This document shows, in pieces, positions 11,617-20,085 of a stretch of 32,489 nt of DNA. The notes beneath the pieces are model-generated. The model did not search any database. It was given only the letters and a program-made list of their open reading frames with translations, and was not told where the DNA came from. The position numbers and the translations under genes are program-made. The stretch's first letter is position 1. Each line of letters begins with the position of its first letter. This stretch comes from Chromera velia (Eukaryota > Sar > Chromeraceae): positions 1 through 32,489 of the forward strand of contig JAHBMJ010001277.1 in the NCBI GenBank assembly GCA_018398765.1, written 5' to 3'.

Positions 11617-12190
11617 CCAACTGTTGTCTAATACAGTCTGTTAACTAGGTCAGTGGCTTTAACAGTCATAGCTGACCATCGATGTTCGACTTGAAACAAC
11701 TCAAGTCATGACTTGATGCAAGTTTGTCTAGCAACAAGTATTTACTTTGCAAACGGTAAGTTCTGACTTGATATAAGTCTGTCTAGCATTTATGTAAGTC
11801 TGTCTAGCATTTATGTAAGTCTGTCTAGCATTTGTGTAAGTCTGTTTAGCATTTGTTTAAGTGTATTTACGATCTTAATAATGCTAGACAAGTAGATAAA
11901 AATGCTAGACACAACAATAAAATCCTAAACAGACCTCTATAAATACTAGACACAGCTATATATATAATGCTAGATAGACCTCTATAAATGCTAAACACAG
12001 CTATAAAATACCAGACATAGAATAAAAAGACACGGCTATAGAATGCTAGACAGACCTGTATAAATGTTAAACATAACTATAAAATGCTAGACACACGTCT
12101 AAAAATGCTAGACATAGCTATAAAATGCTAGACATACCCTTAAAAATGCCAGACATATAGCTTTAAAATGCTAGAGACGCCTTTTATTTT
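11617..12190 (+). repeat. left inverted arm of the foldback element
   Basis: It contains about five TCTAGCATTT units on the outer side of the TTTACGATCTTAATAATG anchor and more than ten TGCTAGACA-like units on the inner side. The inner end is approximate. Confidence 0.7.
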
Positions 12191-12794
12191 TACTATACAC
12201 ACATATTAAATGTTATTAATTAGCAACTATTTCTATATTTAAAAAACCCTTATAAAAATATTTGTGGTTATTCAATCAATATTTGATTATAAATAAGACA
12301 TAGATTTAAATCAATCTTCTTCAGAGTTCTCATCCGATTCTCCTGATCCTTCTCCTTCTCCTTCTTCGGCTTCATTATATCAAAGACAGAATGAGACAGC
12401 GTGAGACAGAGGCCCTGTCCAAGGGGGATGGTGGAGAGAGAAAAGGGTGGTAGGGGTCTTTTTGACGGTGTCATTCATGAACAAGAAGATGAAGATGAAG
12501 AGGCAGGTTAAGACAGGAGTTCAAAAGGTGAAATGGGAGTTCTCTCTCCGGGAAATGATAAGGTGCAGCGCATTCGCTTTATTTAGCAAGGTAATACTAT
12601 ACAAGTTGCACAAAGTTCTTCTCAATCAAGGTCTTGTTTGAAGTCTGGGCAATCAAAAAGCGATAGAATCATCGGAATAAAGGATGTAGGCCGATAAAGC
12701 CTAGGGAATGGAGAGAAATACACGGAACTAAGCTTGAAATCTAGCTTGAAATAGCTCCGACTAGAGCTTCGACTAATATTTAATATTATTGTCT
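12191..12794. other. core of the foldback element, no gene recognised
   Basis: AT-rich at both edges, with a more balanced middle (12300-12720) holding a CTTCTC-rich stretch. Two short open frames (12268-12474 minus, 12447-12641 plus) show no known motif and look like chance. Confidence 0.5.
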
Positions 12795-13307
12795 AACATT
12801 TGTAAAGGTGTGTCTAGTGTCTAGTGTCTAGTATTTTTAGAGGTATGTCTAGCATTTTTAGAGGATTGTCTGGCATTTTATAGCCATGTCTAGCATTTAT
12901 ACAGGTCTGTTTAGCATTCTATAGCCGACGTACCTAGTATTTTTATCCACTTGTCTAGCATTATATAGCTGTGTCTAGTATTTATAGAGGTCTGTCTAGC
13001 ATTTTATTGCTATGTATAGCATTTTTATCCACTTGTCTAGCATTATTAAGATCGTAAATATACTTAAACAAATGCTAGATAGACTTACACAAATGCTAGA
13101 CAAACTTACAAAAATGCTAGACAGACTTACATAAATGCTACACAAGCTTACATAAAGTCACCAGTTGATGCTAGACAAACTTACATGAAGTGCTGACCTC
13201 GATGAACGCAAGTCCTAACTTTTTACAAGACTGTCTTTCATCAAGTTCATGTTTATCACTATCAAAGCTACTGACCTAGTCAACAGACTGTGTTAGACAA
13301 CAGTTGG
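12795..13307 (-). repeat. right inverted arm of the foldback element
   Basis: Near reverse complement of the left arm, with the same order of units and the TTTACGATCTTAATAATG anchor. The two arms differ in the number of units, as expected for tandem arrays that expand and contract. Confidence 0.7.
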
Positions 13308-13872
13308 AGCTGTTCCAGACACTAACTCAGTTACTGCCTGTCGAAAATCGAATGTACTGTCTTCTACTGCATTCACGTTTATAGAAACACAAGGCACAAT
13401 CCACGTTTATAGAAGCACAAGACACTTAGGCACATCTCGAAGAGGAGAAAAAGCCCACAATGTTATGATCATAGTAGCTCTCCCCTATCTCTAGCCCTTT
13501 CCCTTCCTTCCCCTCTCCGTCCTAGTCTCCCTCTCCAAAGCATAAAGATTAGAAAATCAGAGCTGCACGTTGTCCTCTGTTTGAATGTATTTGAACGTAT
13601 GGAGGAAGACGTACAAGGCTTTTACCTTTCTGGTGCAAGACTCTGATGAGATTAAGCCATGATTAAGCTTAAAAACATTCTAGGTGTGGCGCATATTGAA
13701 GAGTTCAAAAAGATCTAGCTGTCATGCACACCCAGATGAAGATACCAGAAGATAATATACAAATGCTTGGTAGGGGGCTGGGCTAGACTGAGCAAGGGTA
13801 CGAATTGGAGTAATTAAAGTTTTAGAAGACGATCCATCAGGTGCACAAGTGGTGTGAACTTTATGAAAATAG
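13308..13872. other. spacer, no gene recognised
   Basis: A 29-bp-spaced duplicate of CACGTTTATAGAARCACAAG lies at about 13374 and 13403. A minus-strand open frame over 13722-13991 crosses into the direct repeat of the next element and has no recognisable motif. Confidence 0.5.
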
Positions 13873-14228
13873 GAATGTTTTAGTATGATAAGTTCTCTTT
13901 TAACAGCCGAGACAGTCCTGCTATGCACGTACTGTTTGTTAAGGGACCGACGGTGGACTCTACCAAAATCATGATCTCCAAGATTGGTCAATATGACGGC
14001 ATGCTCTCACTTCTGGGTAAGTCAAATAATCGAGCAAAAAGAATGCATGCAAAAAATTTCACTTTTGTGCGATCCGAGCGGGGACGCCGAAAAAAGTGAA
14101 TAATTAATGTATGCACTTTCTACACGCGCATCATTCGCAAGAAGTCACGGGTCTGATTGCATATACAATGGTGCTGACACACCAGAACTGTGCATGCAAT
14201 ATCAGACGGACTGACTTCAAGAATGCAA
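13873..14228 (-). repeat. 3' direct repeat (pLTR) of the Penelope-like element
   Basis: This 356-bp copy is downstream of the RT ORF and matches 19730-20085 over its full length without gaps. There are 20 differences: 18 transitions and 2 transversions. A hairpin (9-bp stem, 14058-14100) is shared with the other copy. Confidence 0.93.
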
Positions 14229-14403
14229 CATCTGATCAATCGAGAAGCACAGGACAAGGCATGAGAACCGACGTGCGTGACCCCCTTTTCCCCTTTGCTG
14301 CTGTCTTTTGTCTATCGCTTCCAGCAGGTGAATAGTGCACTCAATGGTATAAGCAGGAAAGAACATAAGAAGATCAATCATCAAAGGAGGGAATGTAACA
14401 AAA

Positions 14404-16083
14404 TCAACCAAGAACAGTAAAAAGAAAGAAAGTTCTTTCATTCCATAATGCGATCAACGAAGGACTCCTCGAATGAGCAATGACATCAGAAAAAACCTTC
14501 ATGAGAAAACGAAAAGGCCAACGAAGAAGAAAGCATTCAAGAAAAAGAAAAGTCAGTTCATCAACAAGAACATAAGCAGGGGCATTACAGGAAAGCAAGG
14601 AACGTATTACATTCGAACTCATCTGTCCGATCATTCCCTGCAACCGAGGAATGCAAGAAAAACCATGGATAAATCTAACTCTCTTCAGGGTAGGGAAAGA
14701 AGGGAATGGAAGAGCATTATCGAAATCATTGAGGCACGAAAAGGAAAAAGCATATAGGTTATGATACCATTCGACGAGAACATCCCGATTAGGGTTTGCA
14801 GCCGCAAAAAGCAAAACAGAGGGTGTCTGTTGGAGAAAGAAAATCCGAAGTCCCAGCACCGTGGAGCCTTCCTGCCTTTCCAAGACACATTCAGGACTGT
14901 AAAGATTTTCCTGTAAAAGTAACGCAGGAGGACTCTCATCCCAAAGACTCATTACATCAGAAGAAGCACAGCCAGGAAAATGAACAAAAAGAGAGCGGTC
15001 ATCCATATATCGTACACCAAACCATGTCTTGTCTTCCCAAGATGAAACAGAGAAAGAATCAGCAACCGAAAACTCTTGCCAGGCTGCAAAGAATCTTGCC
15101 CCCCCAGGAGAGCATAGGCTCCCCTGAGGGAAGCTTTCCTTCTGTCGAATCAGTCGTCCATGAACATGAATCAGATTAGTACGAAAATCAAGGTCAACGA
15201 TCTCCGGTAGGACATCAATAGGGCATGAGATGGCATCTGCGAATCTGTTATGAGAGGACAAGAAGGCAGCAGGCTTCACATATTGTCTGCGTGACACCCA
15301 TGCCTCTCTACATGCCCCCCCAGCCTCCTTCTTACAGAAAGGACGGAACTTCGGCAGAACGATGTATCTGTGTCGAGATTCTGCCTTCACCCTCGCGACA
15401 AACTTCCTAAGTGACAACAGGAAGGCATCGCATGGGAGGGAGGGGAAAAAAGCCTTGATATCATCAACAACCATCTTAATATGACCAACAGGCCAGTCAG
15501 GCTTTAGCAAAAGCTGTTCGGACCGATCAGCAGAACGTCTATACCCGGCGTTGAATACAGACACACATTCCTGAAAAGAAAAAGTTGAGTTCAAGCCACA
15601 GTGAGGGCCGAAGTAACGAAGCAGGCCATTTAAACATTTACATGCAAAGGAAAAGAGAGACTTACGTCCATGCAAGGCATACGAGACGAGCGGGCAGTAT
15701 TTGATAGACGACCAGCCCGCAGGTAGCCGACCATCGTCCCCCCAAGATTTCCTTTTTGCCCATAGAAGACCAGTCCCAAAACGATGCTTCCTTCTATTCA
15801 AGGAACCAAAACGTAAAAGAAAAGACTTCAGGGCAGCAGACTGGTCCGCGATGCCACTCGCCAGATCATTAACAGCGCAATCAAGGTCCGCCTGTCGCAA
15901 GACAGCATACGAACGGTTATCTATGAAAGCCGTTCTTACAGCTTGACTGTACTTCCATGCACATATAAAGGCTAGATCACCTCGAGCCTTATCCACCGGA
16001 ACAACAGCCAACACATCCAACAACTTTTTCACCATCCCAGCCTTCTTCGGAAGGGGAGGCCCCCTCCTCAAAGCACGGAGCAC
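14404..16083 (-). CDS. reverse transcriptase of the Penelope-like element (ORF5)
   Basis: This segment holds the RT core. An early block VVPVDKARGDLAFIC (residues 27-41) is the DKA/DKG motif seen before PLE-type RTs. A region with SYALHGRKSLFSF and NGLLRYF follows. Motif A is VVDDIKAFFPSLP (about 205-217; catalytic Asp codon 15460-15462), motif B is FPQGSLCSPGGARF (318-331), and motif C is GVRYMDDRSLF with YMDD at 14998-15009. All catalytic aspartates are intact. The given start is a GTG with a TGA four codons before it, so it is only the limit of the open frame. The true protein probably continues from ORF4, whose frame overlaps over 15989-16083 and is offset by +1. That offset could be a frameshift mutation, programmed shifting or a short intron. 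The stop lies 175 bases before the direct repeat. Confidence 0.88.
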   Translation of the reverse strand: MLRALRRGPPLPKKAGMVKKLLDVLAVVPVDKARGDLAFICAWKYSQAVRTAFIDNRSYAVLRQADLDCAVNDLASGIADQSAALKSFLLRFGSLNRRKHRFGTGLLWAKRKSWGDDGRLPAGWSSIKYCPLVSYALHGRKSLFSFACKCLNGLLRYFGPHCGLNSTFSFQECVSVFNAGYRRSADRSEQLLLKPDWPVGHIKMVVDDIKAFFPSLPCDAFLLSLRKFVARVKAESRHRYIVLPKFRPFCKKEAGGACREAWVSRRQYVKPAAFLSSHNRFADAISCPIDVLPEIVDLDFRTNLIHVHGRLIRQKESFPQGSLCSPGGARFFAAWQEFSVADSFSVSSWEDKTWFGVRYMDDRSLFVHFPGCASSDVMSLWDESPPALLLQENLYSPECVLERQEGSTVLGLRIFFLQQTPSVLLFAAANPNRDVLVEWYHNLYAFSFSCLNDFDNALPFPSFPTLKRVRFIHGFSCIPRLQGMIGQMSSNVIRSLLSCNAPAYVLVDELTFLFLECFLLRWPFRFLMKVFSDVIAHSRSPSLIALWNERTFFLFTVLG

Positions 16084-17968
16084 ATAAAAGAGTAGTCACC
16101 CACCTCTCCCTTAGGTCTGCCATAACCGCCGCAGACATACTTCTATCACCCCCCCTCCCCTGACCATGCCGGGCAGAGCCGAGACGTCCCCTCCCACAAC
16201 CCCTTGGGGAGACAAGAGAAGAAACAAAAAAGTCAATCCCCTTCTCAACCGTTGCCCACGATCCACTGTTCGGCCATAATTTACATGAAGACGAGAAATT
16301 CAAAGGGAGAGAGAAAAGCAAACGGAGAGACGGGGAAGAAGAAAGAAGTGCACATGCATGTTCCTCCAGAAGGGGCAAATCGAGAAGTCGAGCGATCCGA
16401 ATGCAAGGGCAATCATCATGCGAGTTACCATGCAATTCAGAAAGAGCATTAAAACAAACCTTGTATGTATTGTCGAGCATCTGTTTCAAGTTCTTGAGTT
16501 TTGATGGCAGGAGTCTCAGATGAACTGAGCTCTGCGGAGCAGCTTCCTTTCTGATCAATTTGAACTGACGAAAGTAAAAAACCCTGAACTTTGGGCAGTC
16601 AGCAAGCGGAAGGCGAATAAAAATCGACTTCCCTTTCAATATCTCCATCATTGACCATCTATTCAGTTCACACAGACGTTTAACGTTCATGTCGAATGTC
16701 TGTCTGCCTGTAGCAAGAATTCCCCTTCTCGGAACCCTCCTCACACATGCCTTGATATCATCCTTGCTGGCATTGACAGATCTGATTGACCTATCAGGAA
16801 GCACCTTCTTGAAAAACATTACAAGAAGTTTGTCATAAAAAAGAGAAACACATGCATCCCCAGACTTATCCCCCCTTTTCCCACTCACCCTCTGCATAAA
16901 CTCATCTCGAGAGAGGAAAATACCTCCCCTCTCAAGTTTTTCCGACTCTTTCGTCATGCACAGAGAGGAGCGAAGCTTGTGTCTCAGCTGAGTGTAACCT
17001 GAACCTCTTTTGCACACACGGGCAGACAAACGGGAGCGTTCTAGTTTCAGTTCGATCGAAAGGTCATTCCTTTCCTTCCTCGAGACACCCACAGTATTCC
17101 ACATCGGTTGATACACTCTAATACAAAGCAATTCCATCATACGAAGACTCATTTGTCCACCATCCACCCGTGCCAGAGGCAATACAACGAAGAGAGCATG
17201 ACGAGAAGCATCACTAGACAGCACTGAGTAAAAACGATGTACATACCCCCGCCCAAATTTATTCGCTGCCCGACCCCCCCTCCGTGATCGTAAAGCCGCA
17301 TAGAAGTGCTGCATGATGCGATCAAGCGCCATTCCCACCGTACTCCCGAGGTATAGGCCTCTCTTCCATTGGGACCAAACCATGTAAATCACTTTCCTGT
17401 CCCACCACCCAGCATACCCACCTGTTTCTCTACACGCACTCCTCACCTCTCTTAAATATTTATTGTACGCACTATTCCCCAACTCAAGCCAGACAGAAGC
17501 AGCGATAGAATGAAACAGGATCAATCTCCTCATGATCTTTTGTCGACATCCTTTCCTGAACAAGGTCCGACTGTATGACCACGCCCTACATCGATCATCA
17601 GGAGAAGCCGGCATCACCTTCAAAGTGTACAAAGGAGGATGGGAAGGCTTAGCAACCAAGATAACTGTCAACGCGCATTTACATGTTTCCACTCTCTGTG
17701 CACAGACCAGACATGGTTCCCCCCCATGCACATCAAGTAGTGCAATAAGCATCCTGCACCTAACGAGCTTGAGTGTAAGACAGTCTAACTCCGCCTTGAT
17801 CCTTTGCCTCACGCTCTCCCTGCCAAAGCCCCCATAATCCCTCAGATCAGTATCAAGACAGTCATTCAGCCCTGCCAGCTCATCCCTCATTTGGTCTATT
17901 ATGGATGAAAAGAAAGAAAAATCAAAGGCCACATCAAACATGCACTGACCAGAAGAATAGTCCGTCAC
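15989..17968 (-). CDS. zinc-knuckle-like and GIY-YIG endonuclease ORF of the Penelope-like element (ORF4)
   Basis: 659 aa. A cysteine cluster C86-x2-C89-x6-C96-x-C98 precedes a GIY-YIG nuclease fold at about 193-291 (17096-17392): VIYMVWSQWKRGLYLGST (IY and YLG strands), the conserved Arg in ALDRIMQHF, and the metal-binding Glu in MMELLCIRVYQPMWN (E279) with N291. Such a nuclease would nick target DNA for target-primed reverse transcription. The rest (300-560) is a basic linker ending near CPCIRI. The last about 30 residues are probably out of frame, because the RT continues one base over in ORF5. The listed start is a GTG. The frame is continuous upstream with ORF3 across a single TGA (17978-17980), so translation may begin further up. 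Confidence 0.85.
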   Translation of the reverse strand: MTDYSSGQCMFDVAFDFSFFSSIIDQMRDELAGLNDCLDTDLRDYGGFGRESVRQRIKAELDCLTLKLVRCRMLIALLDVHGGEPCLVCAQRVETCKCALTVILVAKPSHPPLYTLKVMPASPDDRCRAWSYSRTLFRKGCRQKIMRRLILFHSIAASVWLELGNSAYNKYLREVRSACRETGGYAGWWDRKVIYMVWSQWKRGLYLGSTVGMALDRIMQHFYAALRSRRGGRAANKFGRGYVHRFYSVLSSDASRHALFVVLPLARVDGGQMSLRMMELLCIRVYQPMWNTVGVSRKERNDLSIELKLERSRLSARVCKRGSGYTQLRHKLRSSLCMTKESEKLERGGIFLSRDEFMQRVSGKRGDKSGDACVSLFYDKLLVMFFKKVLPDRSIRSVNASKDDIKACVRRVPRRGILATGRQTFDMNVKRLCELNRWSMMEILKGKSIFIRLPLADCPKFRVFYFRQFKLIRKEAAPQSSVHLRLLPSKLKNLKQMLDNTYKVCFNALSELHGNSHDDCPCIRIARLLDLPLLEEHACALLSSSPSLRLLFSLPLNFSSSCKLWPNSGSWATVEKGIDFFVSSLVSPRGCGRGRLGSARHGQGRGGDRSMSAAVMADLRERWVTTLLCAPCFEEGASPSEEGWDGEKVVGCVGCCSGG

Positions 17969-17977
17969 AGGTCCTAG

Positions 17978-18202
17978 TCAACCATGTCCTTCCCCCTCGC
18001 CCTGCCCCTCCCCCCTCTCAGCAAGGAGTCCATGTAGACGCTGCCTCGCCACCACCATCGCGTAGATCAGCTCGGTCAGGCCTAGGAAATCCAAATCCCC
18101 CTCGACTGAGCAGTCCCTGAGGAAGGAGAGAACTTCCTCCCTCGCCTCCCTGGGAGTTGTTTCTTGCCTCATGATAGCCTCGATTGTTCTCGTCTCGTCC
18201 AT
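17978..18202 (-). CDS. small helical ORF in frame with the GIY-YIG ORF (ORF3)
   Basis: 74 aa, ATG start, no known family. It is acidic and helix-prone (REAREEVLSFLRD, LTELIYAMVVARQRL) with a GEG-rich end. Its stop TGA is followed by CTAG, and ORF4 continues in the same frame with no other stop between. It is also in frame with ORF2 across a single TAG (18218-18220). It may be the N-terminal part of the nuclease-RT protein, separated by mutation or read through. Confidence 0.55.
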   Translation of the reverse strand: MDETRTIEAIMRQETTPREAREEVLSFLRDCSVEGDLDFLGLTELIYAMVVARQRLHGLLAERGEGQGEGEGHG

Positions 18203-18217
18203 GCTATGCTGCCATCT

Positions 18218-18595
18218 CTATCCCCCCAACCCACCATTTCTAGGCTGCCTGTACACAGGCAGATCTACGAGGTCAGCGTAGTTAATCCTCCCCCCATCCA
18301 TCGGGACACTCGGGGGATAAATCTGGTATGCACTTAGCACCTTCCTCCCCCTCCCCGCAGACGTAGGGCGGAACAGAGGGACCGCCCGTTTCGGGGTCCT
18401 GCGTCCCGCCTCTTCCTCCCCCGACCTTGGTGTGGCAAAGCCGGAGTTCGCCCCTCCATCATGTTCCTCCGACGATGCTGATCTGACCCGATCCCTCTTT
18501 GTAGAGCTCTCCCTCGTTTGTGCACCTGTGTCCATGCTCTGTACTCCGGCCCCCATCACCAGCCTATCCTTCCCCCCCGGCACCGATAGACTCAT
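18218..18595 (-). CDS. basic/Ser-Gly-rich ORF overlapping ORF1 by ATGA (ORF2)
   Basis: 125 aa, no known family. The N-terminal half is charged and low complexity (TRESSTKRDRVRSASSEEHD). The C-terminal half (RAVPLFRPTSAGRGRKVLSA then YQIYPPSVP) looks better ordered. Its ATG overlaps the ORF1 TGA (18592-18595), a layout used for termination-reinitiation in some retroelements and viruses. The frame is the same as ORF3 and ORF4, interrupted by TAG at 18218-18220. Confidence 0.5.
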   Translation of the reverse strand: MSLSVPGGKDRLVMGAGVQSMDTGAQTRESSTKRDRVRSASSEEHDGGANSGFATPRSGEEEAGRRTPKRAVPLFRPTSAGRGRKVLSAYQIYPPSVPMDGGRINYADLVDLPVYRQPRNGGLGG

Positions 18596-19629
18596 TCCTC
18601 CCCTTCCACCCCCCCTAGGCCTGCCCCTAGGTCTGCCCGTCCCATTCCTCCCAGTACCCCCCCCCTCCCCCCTGTGGCCGCTGCAGCCGGCATAGGAGTC
18701 GCACCTGCACTGGCTGCCTCCATTAGTGCATCCATTTCGTCCTCTTCCTCCCCAGATACCTCGATCCTCTCCACCACGATTCCTCCCGACCGTAGATCTG
18801 ACGTCACACTTCCATTCCTCCCACCCACCCCCATCCCCCCCATTCCCCTAGTCATCGGCTGCACAGATGGGTTCTCAGCACGCCCCCTTTCTCCCCCCTC
18901 TCCCCTCCCCCTTCCAGCCAGAGCACCAGTGAGTATGTTCCTCACTTCTTTGACACCCACCTCCCACGCTAACTCCGTCAGGAGTACACACACCTCGGCT
19001 GTACACGCGTGATCCCCCCCAGCAGCCACGAACGTCTGGTCCGTTGCTCGGACACCGGTAAAGTAGTCCTGTGCGATGTGCCTCACCTTTAGAGACACCT
19101 TCCTATTGTATTCTGGATACTTCAGTCCCCCCACCCCTGCCATCTGTGCCTCCCTCGACAGGGAGCTGAAGACCCCTTCCATCGGGATGTCAATATACGG
19201 CAGCAGAAGGTCTTGGACAATCGCATCACACCCCTCCTTGAGCTCGATCATTCCTGGCCTCCCCATCTTGTTCATCCCTCCCTCCTTCCTTCTATCCGAC
19301 ATCATAAACAGGCGGAGGTACTTATTCCGTTCAATTGCATCAATGTACACCCCCTCCTTTTGCAGGTCCTCCTTCGATCTCTTCAACATTGCTGCTGGCT
19401 TGGGCTTCACCCGCATGAGTACCATCTTGAAGTAGGGCTCCACCCCCAGTCCATTCTGCACCTCCATCTTCTGCTCATTCGGCCCCAGCCTTTCCCCCTC
19501 TACGTAGGGACGCACCACATACTCGTTCTGCAGTGTCGGGCCTCCCCTGTTCTGCGGCTCGCTCCCCCCAACCACAGAGAAGTCAAGATGCCTCGGCCTC
19601 CCGAGCCTGTCTGCCAATGTTCGACTCAT
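18592..19629 (-). CDS. unknown 345-aa protein of the Penelope-like element (ORF1)
   Basis: It starts with ATG about 100 bases inside the 5' direct repeat and is the first ORF of the element. I do not recognise a family. Residues 1-230 look globular, with charged helices (KYLRLFMMSDRRKEG, LKEGCDAIVQDLLLPYIDI) and a segment with GGDHACTAEVCVLLTELAW. After residue 240 it turns into a Gly/Arg-rich tail (GRGRGEGGERGR), an acidic patch (GEEEDEMDALMEA) and Ala/Gly repeats. A globular part plus an RGG-like tail would suit an RNA-binding, gag-like role, but that is inference. Confidence 0.7.
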   Translation of the reverse strand: MSRTLADRLGRPRHLDFSVVGGSEPQNRGGPTLQNEYVVRPYVEGERLGPNEQKMEVQNGLGVEPYFKMVLMRVKPKPAAMLKRSKEDLQKEGVYIDAIERNKYLRLFMMSDRRKEGGMNKMGRPGMIELKEGCDAIVQDLLLPYIDIPMEGVFSSLSREAQMAGVGGLKYPEYNRKVSLKVRHIAQDYFTGVRATDQTFVAAGGDHACTAEVCVLLTELAWEVGVKEVRNILTGALAGRGRGEGGERGRAENPSVQPMTRGMGGMGVGGRNGSVTSDLRSGGIVVERIEVSGEEEDEMDALMEAASAGATPMPAAAATGGRGGVLGGMGRADLGAGLGGVEGEE

Positions 19630-19729
19630 CGCCTAAACCTACAAGTCACTCACAGTCAATGGAAAGACGGACACAGTAAATAAAGCTCCGAGGTTCCAGC
19701 AAACTTACGCCCCGGAAGAAGAACAATAA

Positions 19730-20085
19730 GAATGTTCTAGTATGATAAATTCTCTTCCAACAGCCGAGACAGTCCTGCTATGTACGTACTATTTGCTAAG
19801 AGACCGACGGTGGACTCTACTGAAATCACCATCTCCAAGATTGGTCAATATGACGGTATGCTCTCACTTCTGGGTAAGTCAAATAATCGAGCAAAAAGAA
19901 TGCATGCAAAAAAATTCACTTTTGTGCGATCCGGGTGGGGACGCCGAAAAAAGTGAATAATTAATGTATGCACCTTCTACGCGCGCATCATTCGCAAGAA
20001 GTCACGGGTCTGATTGCATATACAATGGTGCTGACACACCAGAACCGTGCATGCAATATCAGACGGACTGACTCCAAGAATGCAA
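19730..20085 (-). repeat. 5' direct repeat (pLTR) of the Penelope-like element
   Basis: 356 bp, aligned without gaps to 13873-14228. It lies upstream of ORF1 on the minus strand and would hold the promoter. No hammerhead core (CTGANGA with GAAA) was found in either strand. Confidence 0.93.
19914..19958. other. conserved hairpin within the direct repeat
   Basis: ATTCACTTTT pairs with AAAAGTGAAT (10 bp) around a 25-base GC-rich loop. The other copy (14058-14100) keeps 9 pairs and nearly the same loop. Confidence 0.6.

Larger units (their letters stand above)
11617..13307. mobile_element. foldback element with about 0.5-kb inverted arms made of TGCTAGACA-type units
   Basis: The left arm begins CCAACTGTTGTCTAATACAG and the right arm ends with its near reverse complement. 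Further in, both arms share, in mirror order, TCAGTRGCTTT, arrays of TAAGTCTGTCTAGCATTT-like units of about 24 bp, the anchor TTTACGATCTTAATAATG (about 11868-11885 left; about 13044-13061 right, reversed), and then arrays of units with TGCTAGACA followed by AT-rich spacers. The core (about 12200-12790) holds no recognisable transposase, so the element is non-autonomous. Exact ends and a target duplication were not resolved. Confidence 0.75.
13873..20085 (-). mobile_element. Penelope-like retroelement with GIY-YIG endonuclease N-terminal to the RT, flanked by 356-bp direct repeats
   Basis: Read on the minus strand: direct repeat (19730-20085), ORF1 345 aa unknown, ORF2 125 aa, ORF3 74 aa, ORF4 659 aa with GIY-YIG, ORF5 559 aa RT, then direct repeat (13873-14228). 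LTR-like direct repeats, a single-domain GIY-YIG nuclease, the DKA block before the RT and no integrase or tyrosine recombinase all point to a Penelope-like element. The nuclease precedes the RT, as in the permuted types (Naiad/Chlamys-like) known from green algae, protists and invertebrates. No clear target duplication is visible. Three breaks in the coding chain (TAG, TGA, a frame change) suggest a dead or recoding copy. Confidence 0.82.

Noticed and set aside
13636-13680. Possible hammerhead ribozyme core near CTGATGAG
   Set aside because: No GAAA strand or closing stems at the right spacing. The CTGATGA near 9899 fails for the same reason.
13722-13991. 89-codon minus-strand open frame at the edge of the Penelope-like element
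   Set aside because: It crosses the direct-repeat border, is absent as such from the other repeat copy, and has no motif.
16204-19683. Plus-strand open frames opposite the Penelope-like ORFs (for example 18674-19012 and 19213-19683)
   Set aside because: They are shadows of minus-strand ORFs that carry the recognisable nuclease and RT motifs.
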